Below, in pieces: positions 1-5,937 of a DNA stretch of 5,937 nucleotides. Position 1 is the first letter of the stretch. Every line of letters starts with the position of its first letter. Source of the stretch: Gammaproteobacteria bacterium (GTDB lineage Bacteria; Pseudomonadota; Gammaproteobacteria; Burkholderiales; Thiobacillaceae). The position numbers and the translations under genes were made by a program. The stretch spans positions 1-5,937 of the forward strand of contig JAHJNP010000282.1 in assembly GCA_018820745.1 (NCBI GenBank), in the 5' to 3' direction. The notes beneath the pieces were generated by a model. That model saw only the letters and a list, made by a program, of their open reading frames with translations. It did not search any database and had not been told where the DNA came from.

Positions 1-232
1 CCGCCTCGTCGGTGGCCAGCGCCATCGCGCCGCCCAGCGCGTCGACCTCCTTGACCAGATGCCCCTTGCCGATGCCCCCGATCGACGGATTGCACGACAT
101 GGCGCCGAGGGTTTCGATGTTGTGCGTCAGCAGCAGCGTCTTCACGCCCAGGCGCGCGGCGGCCAGCGCGGCTTCGGTGCCGGCGTGACCACCGCCTATA
201 ACGATGACATCGAAGGACTCGGGGAAATTCAT
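1..232 (-). CDS. mnmG: MnmG (GidA), tRNA uridine-5-carboxymethylaminomethyl modification enzyme, N-terminal part
   Basis: This is the first 77 codons of a gene that runs off the left edge. The translation begins [20 protein letters not shown]. It shows the dinucleotide-binding [10 protein letters not shown] at residues 13-22, where FAD binds, and the family signature [19 protein letters not shown] at about 46-64 with its conserved Cys47. MnmG works with MnmE in the cytoplasm to install the (carboxymethyl)aminomethyl group at C5 of wobble uridine 34 in certain tRNAs, using FAD, NADH and methylenetetrahydrofolate. The ATG at 232 is well supported because the family begins only a few residues before the FAD motif. 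No clear Shine-Dalgarno precedes it. An upstream ATG at 240 opens only a three-codon frame (Met-Arg-Pro) whose TGA overlaps this start. The gene follows uup on the same strand, with a 49-bp gap that holds a parS palindrome. In many proteobacteria mnmG leads into rsmG-parA-parB near oriC, which fits the parS sites here. Confidence 0.97.
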   Translation of the reverse strand, partial: MNFPESFDVIVIGGGHAGTEAALAAARLGVKTLLLTHNIETLGAMSCNPSIGGIGKGHLVKEVDALGGAMALATDEA

Positions 233-238
233 GGACGC

Positions 239-267
239 ATTTTACCCGCTGCCGGCGTTCGTTTCAC
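239..267 (-). promoter_or_regulatory. Candidate sigma70-type promoter for mnmG overlapping parS site 1
   Basis: On the minus strand, TAAAAT (244 to 239, 5 of 6 matches to TATAAT) lies 17 nt after GTGAAA (267 to 262, 4 of 6 matches to TTGACA). The -35 hexamer falls inside the right half of the parS palindrome. The predicted transcription start falls at or next to the mnmG ATG, so such a transcript would be leaderless or nearly so. This would fit the missing Shine-Dalgarno. It was read by eye from hexamer matches only, and chance is quite possible. Read-through from uup is the alternative source of mnmG mRNA. Confidence 0.3.
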
Positions 268-275
268 GTGAAACA
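260..275. other. parS: parS site 1 (ParB-binding centromere palindrome), uup-mnmG intergenic
   Basis: The sequence CGTTTCACGTGAAACA contains the perfect 14-bp palindrome GTTTCACGTGAAAC (261-274). It matches the widely conserved chromosomal parS consensus TGTTTCACGTGAAACA at 15 of 16 positions. ParB (Spo0J) dimers load here and spread as CTP-dependent clamps, and ParA then segregates the origin region. The site lies between the uup stop codon and the mnmG start, next to the gene that commonly precedes rsmG-parA-parB. The palindrome and match are seen directly; binding is inferred. Confidence 0.9.
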
Positions 276-281
276 TCCGCG

Positions 282-2177
<1,896 letters not shown>

Positions 2178-2183
2178 AGTAGG

Positions 2184-2218
2184 TTAGGGGTTAGGGGTTA
2201 GGGGTTAGGGGTTAGGGG
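2184..2218. repeat. Tandem repeat, five perfect TTAGGGG heptamers (telomere-like, G-quadruplex-capable)
   Basis: Five uninterrupted 7-nt units occupy 2184-2190, 2191-2197, 2198-2204, 2205-2211 and 2212-2218. They fill most of the gap between the pxpA stop (ends 2224) and the uup start codon (2177), leaving 6 nt before the uup ATG. The plus strand has five GGGG runs separated by TTA, enough for an intramolecular four-tetrad G-quadruplex. That strand is the template for uup, and the mRNA copy is the C-rich CCCCTAA form. Pure short tandem repeats are prone to replication slippage, so copy number may vary between strains. The repeat lies where the uup ribosome-binding site should be, but a regulatory effect is only an inference. 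Confidence 0.95.
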
Positions 2219-2223
2219 CGGAA

Positions 2224-2934
2224 TTATCCGTGATTGAGGGCAGCATGGACGGCCCGGGCAATATTTAATGCATTGGGGGTATCGCTGTGCAGACAGATCG
2301 TGTCGACCCTGACGCGAATCGCGCCGCCGCCAGCCGTGCCGACCGGCCTGCCGTGTGCCAGCGCACGGGCCTGCTCGGACGCCGCCTGCGAATCGACGAT
2401 CAGCGCGCCGGTGGTTTCACGTGAAACAAGTTGGCCATTGGGCTGATAACGGCGATCGGCAAACGCCTCGTGCAGCACGGCCAAGCCAGCGCCCTGCCCG
2501 GCCGCTATCAGCTGCGACCCGGACAGGCCCACCAGGGCCAGCGCCGGATCGAGTGCCGCCACCGCGCGCGCGATCGCCCGGGCCACGCCCGCATCGCGCG
2601 CCGCCACGTTGTACAGTGCACCGTGCGGCTTGACGTGCGCCAGCCGGATGCCCAACCGCGCCGCCTGTTCAGCCAGTAACTCGGTCTGCTGCATCACCCA
2701 CGCGGCAATTTCGTCTTCCGATGCCGCCAGGGCCTGGCGGCCGAAGCGCGCGCGGTCGGGGTAGCCCGGATGGGCGCCAGCCGCCACACCATGCTCGGCC
2801 GCCAGACGCAGCGCGGCCGTCATGCTGGCGGCGTCGCCGGTATGGCCGCCGCAGGCAATCGACACCCGCGCCAGATAGGGCATCAGGCTGGCGTCGTCGC
2901 AGCCTTCGCCGATGTCTGCATTAAGTTCGATCAT
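2224..2934 (-). CDS. pxpA: 5-oxoprolinase subunit PxpA (LamB/YcsF family)
   Basis: A 236-residue cytoplasmic protein of the LamB/YcsF family. In bacterial 5-oxoprolinase, PxpA acts with PxpB-PxpC to open 5-oxo-L-proline to L-glutamate at the cost of ATP, removing a damage product of glutamine and glutamate. Motifs in order are LNADIGEG (4-11), IACGGHTGD (26-34; usually IACGFHAGD), GAHPGYPD (53-60), HVKPHGALYN (100-109), EAFADRRY (156-163) and DTICLHSDTP (211-220). The start at 2934 is chosen because its ATG overlaps the pxpC stop as ATGA and gives the family N-terminus. An in-frame ATG at 2955 would add seven unrelated residues inside pxpC. Codons 170-174 (Val-Ser-Arg-Glu-Thr) are made of a parS palindrome at a place where E. 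coli PxpA, as I recall it, reads LVPRSQSGALI. It is the last gene of the pxpBCA block. Confidence 0.95.
   Translation of the reverse strand: MIELNADIGEGCDDASLMPYLARVSIACGGHTGDAASMTAALRLAAEHGVAAGAHPGYPDRARFGRQALAASEDEIAAWVMQQTELLAEQAARLGIRLAHVKPHGALYNVAARDAGVARAIARAVAALDPALALVGLSGSQLIAAGQGAGLAVLHEAFADRRYQPNGQLVSRETTGALIVDSQAASEQARALAHGRPVGTAGGGAIRVRVDTICLHSDTPNALNIARAVHAALNHG
2413..2428. other. parS: parS site 2, embedded in the pxpA coding sequence
   Basis: The sequence GGTTTCACGTGAAACA contains the perfect 14-bp palindrome at 2414-2427, matching the conserved chromosomal parS consensus at 15 of 16 positions. On the minus strand it is read in frame as GTT TCA CGT GAA ACC, giving Val170-Thr174 of PxpA, so one sequence serves as both a likely ParB site and codons. 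It lies about 2.15 kb from site 1. parS sites within genes are known in other bacteria. The sequence match is direct; ParB binding is inferred. Confidence 0.88.
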
Positions 2935-3845
2935 GCCCGTTCCTCGATTTCCCACTGCCCTGCGGCGGCCAGTGATCGGGCCCGCTCAAGGTCGATGGTC
3001 GAAAATCGCACCGCATCACCCGGCCGCAATTGCGCAAGTTTAAGCATGTCGGCGGCGATCACCCCGGCGATCACTGGATAGCCGCCGGTTACCGGGCCAT
3101 CCCAGCCAAGAATGATCGGCTGGCCGTCAGGCGGCACCTGCACCGCACCCGGCAGCACGCCCTGCGACGGCAACTCGGCCCGCGCATGCGTCACCGCCGG
3201 CCCGCTGAGCCGCAAGCCGCGGCGGTCTGACGCCGCGCCCACCCGATAGTTTCCAGCAAAAAACGCCAGCAGACCGGCGGCGTCGAACTGGCGGGCCTGC
3301 GGCCCCGCTACCACGCGCAACGGCATGTCCCGTTCGCTGGAGGGGGGTCGCGCACGCAGCAAACGCATTCCGCCCGGCGATGCGCCGCTTGCCAGCACAT
3401 CTCCCGCCCGCAGCACACGGCCCTGATAGCCGCCGAATGCGGCCGGCAAAAACGTGCTGCGGCTGCCCATCAGCCGCGGCAGCGCCAGCCCGCCACGCAC
3501 CGCGAGCCAGCAGCGGCAACCCGCTTCTGCCCGTTCCAGGTTCAGGGTCTCGCCTGCCGCCAGAAACAGGGGTTCGTTCCACCCGACCGCCGCCCCCCCG
3601 CTGCGCGTCGCTGCGAAGCGGGCGCCGGTAAGCGCCACGATGCCCCCCAACGGAAACCGCAGGCCGGGCCCCTTCAGGGCGATTTCAAGTCCCGCTGCCG
3701 CCTCGTCGTTGCCCACCAGCCGATTGGCCGCCGCCAGCGCAAACGGATCCGCCGCGCCGCCGGCAGGCACGCCAAACGCGCCCCAGCCCGGCCGACCCTG
3801 ATCCATCGCCAGGTCGCACTGGCCGGCCCGCAGCACCTCGATCAT
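2931..3845 (-). CDS. pxpC: 5-oxoprolinase subunit PxpC (biotin-dependent carboxyltransferase-like, AHS2 family)
   Basis: A 304-residue soluble protein of the AHS2/KipA-like family, related to the C-terminal part of allophanate hydrolase. With PxpB it is thought to carry out the ATP-dependent activation of 5-oxoproline, after which PxpA completes hydrolysis to glutamate. Family features include GRPGWGAFGVPAGGAADP at 17-34, a WLAVRGGL segment at about 113-120, GSRSTFLPAAFGGYQGR at 127-143, ASDRRGLRLSG at 205-215, and the long conserved stretch LPSQGVLPGAVQVPPDGQP at 225-243 followed by TGGYP at 253-257. The length is normal for a stand-alone subunit (around 300 aa). Its ATG overlaps the pxpB stop as ATGA, and its own stop overlaps the pxpA start the same way, so translational coupling is likely. 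I see no truncation or missing segment. The order B-C-A is as in E. coli. Confidence 0.95.
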   Translation of the reverse strand: MIEVLRAGQCDLAMDQGRPGWGAFGVPAGGAADPFALAAANRLVGNDEAAAGLEIALKGPGLRFPLGGIVALTGARFAATRSGGAAVGWNEPLFLAAGETLNLERAEAGCRCWLAVRGGLALPRLMGSRSTFLPAAFGGYQGRVLRAGDVLASGASPGGMRLLRARPPSSERDMPLRVVAGPQARQFDAAGLLAFFAGNYRVGAASDRRGLRLSGPAVTHARAELPSQGVLPGAVQVPPDGQPIILGWDGPVTGGYPVIAGVIAADMLKLAQLRPGDAVRFSTIDLERARSLAAAGQWEIEERA

Positions 3846-4486
3846 CGAGGCACGAAGCGCACACGGTCGCCCGCCATCAGCAGGGCCGGCACGTCGCGCT
3901 GTGGGTCGAACATGACGGCCGCTGCATGGCCGATGATCTGCCAGCCGCCGGGGCCGCTGGCCGAATAAATCCCGGTGAACGCCCCGCCAATCGCCACGCT
4001 GCCGGCAGCCACCCGTAGTCGCGGCGACGCCCGGCGGGGCGCGTGCAGAGCACGGGGCAGCCCACGCAGGTACGGGAACCCCGGCTGAAACCCCAGAAAC
4101 GCGACCACGTATTCCACTGCGGCATGGCTATTGACATAGGTCGCCTCATCCATGCACGCCTGTTCTGCCAGGGCCGGCAAGTCCGGCCCCGCAGCTCCGC
4201 CGTACTCGACCGCAATTTCATGCAGCGCCCCGGTTACCACCGACATGCGCTCCACCGACCCCGCCAACGCCGCCCGCAAATCCGCCGAGATCGTCTCGCC
4301 GCGCCTGAAAACCACAAACAGGCTGCCATCTGCCGGGATAATGTCTTCAACTTCCGGCCGATTCAGCGTAAGAAGTGCCTCATAACGCGCCAGCGTCTCA
4401 TCACCCGTCATGACCAGCAGCCCACGTTCGCTGATCCAGCGCCAGGCGGGCCGAATGTGTGATTGACCGCTTCTGAATTTTTCCAT
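3842..4486 (-). CDS. pxpB: 5-oxoprolinase subunit PxpB (AHS1/KipI family)
   Basis: A 214-residue soluble protein of the AHS1/KipI-like family and the first gene of the pxpBCA block. The C-terminal half is strongly typical: a VEYGGAAGPDL segment (about 93-103), then AAVEYVVAFLGFQPGFPYL, LHAPRRASPRLRVAAGSVAIGG and GPGGWQIIGH, ending at VRFVPR. The N-terminal third is more divergent, though the expected ERGLLVMTG strand is present. Two starts are in frame. The ATG at 4486 is chosen because a GGGG stretch lies 9 nt upstream as a possible weak Shine-Dalgarno. The ATG at 4501 would add only five residues, with its G-run directly abutting the start. PxpB pairs with PxpC, and the pair activates 5-oxoproline with ATP. 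In Bacillus the homologues KipI and KipA affect the KinA kinase, but the adjoining pxpC and pxpA make the oxoprolinase role much more likely here. Confidence 0.92.
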   Translation of the reverse strand: MEKFRSGQSHIRPAWRWISERGLLVMTGDETLARYEALLTLNRPEVEDIIPADGSLFVVFRRGETISADLRAALAGSVERMSVVTGALHEIAVEYGGAAGPDLPALAEQACMDEATYVNSHAAVEYVVAFLGFQPGFPYLRGLPRALHAPRRASPRLRVAAGSVAIGGAFTGIYSASGPGGWQIIGHAAAVMFDPQRDVPALLMAGDRVRFVPR

Positions 4487-4592
4487 AATGTATGGCCCCA
4501 TCCCCCATGCTTTGCATAGGCAGCGAATAAGTACGGCGCCGGAATTGGTAAGCGCTACGCAGCGCGGATCAGCGAGCTTCCGGCCTTATTCA
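4487..4592. promoter_or_regulatory. Divergent intergenic region between pxpB and the diguanylate cyclase gene
   Basis: With the starts chosen here, this 106-bp gap must hold the promoters for pxpBCA (leftward) and for the cyclase (rightward). I find no convincing -35/-10 pair by eye. A short inverted repeat, GCGCT (4552-4556), ACGC, AGCGC (4561-4565), could be an operator or a minor hairpin; it is too short to be sure. If the cyclase really began at 4488, only one base would separate the two divergent start codons, which argues against that start. Confidence 0.4.
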
Positions 4593-5573
4593 ATGCACCG
4601 ACTCATGATGAAAGTCTATCAAAGCATCTTCGAATACACGCCGGATGCGCTGCTGCTGATCGATCCAGCGGGACGCATTACCCTGGCGAACGCCCAAGCT
4701 GAAACCCTGTTCGGCTACGACCGCAGCGAGCTGATCGACCAGCCGGTCGAGATGCTGGTTCCACCGCGCTTTTCCGCGCAGCACGCCAGCCACCGTGCCG
4801 AGTTCATGGTCGAGGCGCACAGCCGGGAGATGGGCGCCGCCGTCGAACTCTTTGCCCAGCGCAAGCACGGCGGCGAGCTCCCGGTCGACATCATGCTGAG
4901 CCCAATGATCGTCGATGGCTGCCACTACACCCTTTGCGTCGTGCGCGACATCACCGAGCGCAAGGCCGCAGAAGACGAGCGCGAACGGCAAACTGCTGAA
5001 CTCCGGAGACTGCATGCGGAACTTGAATTGCTCGCCAACCATGACGGCCTGACCGGCCTGTACAACTGGCGCGCATTTTATGAGCACGCCGGACAAATGC
5101 TCAAAACCGCGCACCGCAGACAGGAAAACACCACCTTGCTGATGCTCGATCTCGATTATTTCAAACAGGTCAACGACCGCTTCGGTCACGCCGAAGGCGA
5201 CCGTGTACTGCGAGCGGTCGCCGCCACACTCAAGGCCACCGCCCGGGAAAACGATATTGTGGCACGCCATGGCGGCGAGGAGTTTGTCGTGGCTGCGCTC
5301 GGCCTGACCGAACCCGAAAGCCTGATGGCAGCAGAACGCCTGCGCGGGGCGGTTGCCGCCATCGAAAACATGAAAGCCCCCGTCACCATCAGCATCGGCG
5401 TCGCCACGTTCGCGCCGCAAACGCATAAGCACGAAGCATCCCGGGTGCTGGCCGAACTGCTCGACCAGGCGGACCAAGCGCTCTACGCCGCCAAGAACAA
5501 CGGCCGAGACCAGGTCTGCCACTTCAACCGCCTCGCCGGCCTAACGCAAACCTGCAGCCGGACATCGCCCTGA
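4593..5573 (+). CDS. PAS-GGDEF diguanylate cyclase
   Basis: A 326-residue protein in the order PAS sensor (about 8-120), short coiled coil (about 120-148), GGDEF catalytic domain (about 149-310). It should make cyclic di-GMP from two GTP as a dimer. Catalytic features, numbered from the 4593 start, are DHD-type entry HDGLTGLYNWR (150-160; usually NRR), metal-site DLDYFKQVND (186-195), GHAEGD (198-203) and the active-site GGEEF (227-231). An allosteric I-site RxxD (REND, 218-221) lies five residues before GGEEF, so product inhibition is expected. No signal peptide or membrane segment is seen, so it is probably cytosolic. The PAS domain may sense a small ligand, cofactor or redox state, which the sequence does not tell. 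Starts at 4593, 4605 and 4608 all precede the PAS domain without a clear ribosome-binding site. An in-frame ATG at 4488 would add 35 low-complexity residues and nearly abut pxpB. Confidence 0.9.
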   Translation: MHRLMMKVYQSIFEYTPDALLLIDPAGRITLANAQAETLFGYDRSELIDQPVEMLVPPRFSAQHASHRAEFMVEAHSREMGAAVELFAQRKHGGELPVDIMLSPMIVDGCHYTLCVVRDITERKAAEDERERQTAELRRLHAELELLANHDGLTGLYNWRAFYEHAGQMLKTAHRRQENTTLLMLDLDYFKQVNDRFGHAEGDRVLRAVAATLKATARENDIVARHGGEEFVVAALGLTEPESLMAAERLRGAVAAIENMKAPVTISIGVATFAPQTHKHEASRVLAELLDQADQALYAAKNNGRDQVCHFNRLAGLTQTCSRTSP

Positions 5574-5707
5574 CCGCGGGCGGCGCGCCGCAACAACCTC
5601 GGCTCCTCGCCCGCCCCTGGCGAACCTTGGCCCGAACGCCCAGTGTCGGGTCCTGGTCGCAACGACCGCCGGCTCAAGCTGCCGCTTGTCCAGGCCGCCG
5701 CGCCGAC

Positions 5708-5741
5708 AAAAAAAGGGGGGTTTCACGTGAAACCCCCCTTT
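5708..5741 (-). terminator. Rho-independent terminator built around a parS palindrome
   Basis: Positions 5712-5741 form a 30-bp perfect inverted repeat centred between 5726 and 5727: three A, six G, the TTTCACGTGAAA core, six C, three T. Read on the minus strand it is followed by four further T (5711-5708), making a seven-T run (5714-5708) after a hairpin of 13 base pairs with an ACGU loop. That is a strong intrinsic terminator for the minus-strand gene ending at 5767, about 26 nt upstream. On the plus strand the stem is followed only by TTTCT, so it may weakly terminate the cyclase transcript too. A shorter inverted repeat, TGATCG (5752-5757) and CGATCA (5764-5769), lies between it and the minus-strand gene's stop codon. 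Confidence 0.92.
5719..5734. other. parS: parS site 3, inside the terminator stem
   Basis: The perfect 14-bp palindrome GTTTCACGTGAAAC lies at 5720-5733, flanked by G-runs and C-runs that extend the dyad. With its flanks G and C it matches the conserved parS consensus at 14 of 16 positions, the mismatches being the outermost bases. It is about 3.3 kb from site 2. The same bases form the apex of the terminator hairpin in RNA, so the site probably has two roles. Because terminators often carry arbitrary palindromes, this copy is the one most open to doubt as a ParB site, yet the exact 14-mer shared with the other two argues for it. Confidence 0.8.
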
Positions 5742-5766
5742 CTACGGCCCTTGATCGTGCGAGCGA

Positions 5767-5937
5767 TCAGTCCTTGAAACGCCCCCGCACGCCGACGCGA
5801 TTGCCACCGCCCCGGTTGGCATCATTGCTGGGACCGCGCGGCTGGCCGGGGCGCGCACTGTTGCCGCGGTCGCCGTAGCTGCGGGGGGCGGCCGCTTTGG
5901 CCTTGGCCTCGCGCTCACGCTTTTCCCAGTATTCGAC
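5767..5937 (-). CDS. C-terminal tail of an unidentified protein, Arg/Gly/Asn-rich
   Basis: The last 56 codons of a gene entering from the right edge, ending GNRVGVRGRFKD then TGA. A charged, probably helical start (VEYWEKREREAKAKAAAPR) passes into a low-complexity tail rich in Arg, Gly, Asn and Pro (SYGDRGNSARPGQPRG and onward) that should be disordered and bind nucleic acid. Such tails end many bacterial RNA-binding proteins, for example RhlE-like DEAD-box helicases and RluB-type 23S rRNA pseudouridine synthases. No catalytic domain is in view, so neither can be chosen. It is a real coding end rather than a shadow frame: it runs open to the edge, has a biased but coherent composition, and is followed 26 nt later by a strong terminator on the same strand. 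It is convergent with the cyclase gene. Confidence 0.7.
   Translation of the reverse strand, partial: VEYWEKREREAKAKAAAPRSYGDRGNSARPGQPRGPSNDANRGGGNRVGVRGRFKD

Larger units (their letters stand above)
5574..5766. other. Convergent intergenic region
   Basis: This 193-bp gap separates the cyclase stop from the stop of the convergent minus-strand gene. It holds a GC-only 12-bp palindrome, GCGGCGCGCCGC (5580-5591), just after the cyclase stop; it has no T-tract, so I do not call it a terminator. It also holds the parS-bearing terminator at 5708-5741. Short open frames exist here but none resembles a protein I recognise. Confidence 0.6.

Noticed and set aside
2184..2218. CRISPR array or a true chromosome-end telomere
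   Set aside because: The unit is 7 nt with no spacers, so it is not CRISPR. It lies between two intact genes on continuous sequence, so it is not a chromosome end.
3127..3582. 151-residue minus-strand frame inside pxpC, with other open frames inside the pxp genes
   Set aside because: They are out-of-frame shadows of well-supported genes, with Arg/Ala/Gly-rich translations typical of high-GC shifted frames.
4590..5522. 310-residue open frame on the minus strand
   Set aside because: It is antisense to the PAS-GGDEF gene, whose catalytic motifs are intact on the plus strand; the reverse translation matches nothing I know.
5580..5591. GC-only palindrome after the cyclase stop as a terminator
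   Set aside because: There is no T-tract on either side, and such palindromes are frequent in sequence this GC-rich.
5541..5726. Short minus-strand frames between the two convergent genes (61 and 64 residues)
   Set aside because: They lie across the terminator and the end of the cyclase gene, are Arg/Ala/Gly-rich, and have no ribosome-binding site or known resemblance.

Overview
This looks like origin-proximal chromosome from a high-GC Gram-negative bacterium, probably a betaproteobacterium. That placement is an inference from the GC content, the protein resemblances and the presence of mnmG; nothing in the window fixes the species. In many proteobacteria mnmG is followed by rsmG, parA and parB close to oriC. 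Here mnmG reads off the left edge, so those genes would be expected just outside the window.

Layout. A minus-strand block runs leftwards from about 4486: pxpB, pxpC and pxpA (the three subunits of bacterial 5-oxoprolinase, joined by two 4-nt ATGA start/stop overlaps), then the ABC-F ATPase gene uup, then the first 77 codons of mnmG. A PAS-GGDEF diguanylate cyclase gene (end 5573) is transcribed divergently from pxpB on the plus strand. A convergent minus-strand gene enters from the right edge and ends at 5767. Only its last 56 codons, an Arg/Gly/Asn-rich tail, are visible. The only sizeable intergenic gap is 5574-5766.

The main signal is DNA-level structure laid over these ordinary genes. 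The 14-bp palindrome GTTTCACGTGAAAC, the core of the widely conserved chromosomal parS site bound by ParB, occurs three times with no mismatch. Each copy is used differently. One lies between uup and mnmG and may overlap an mnmG promoter. One lies inside the pxpA reading frame, read as Val-Ser-Arg-Glu-Thr. One forms the centre of a 30-bp perfect palindrome with a T-tract, which is a rho-independent terminator between the convergent genes at the right. Together they suggest that the window lies within the chromosome's centromere (ParABS loading) region.

A second oddity is a tandem array of five perfect TTAGGGG heptamers in the 48-bp gap between pxpA and uup. It is telomere-like, can form a G-quadruplex, and sits where the uup ribosome-binding site should be.

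Functionally, PxpBCA recycles 5-oxoproline to glutamate, Uup acts on ribosomes or branched DNA, MnmG modifies tRNA wobble uridines, and the cyclase makes c-di-GMP. I see no evidence that these proteins form one pathway; what links them is the chromosomal location.
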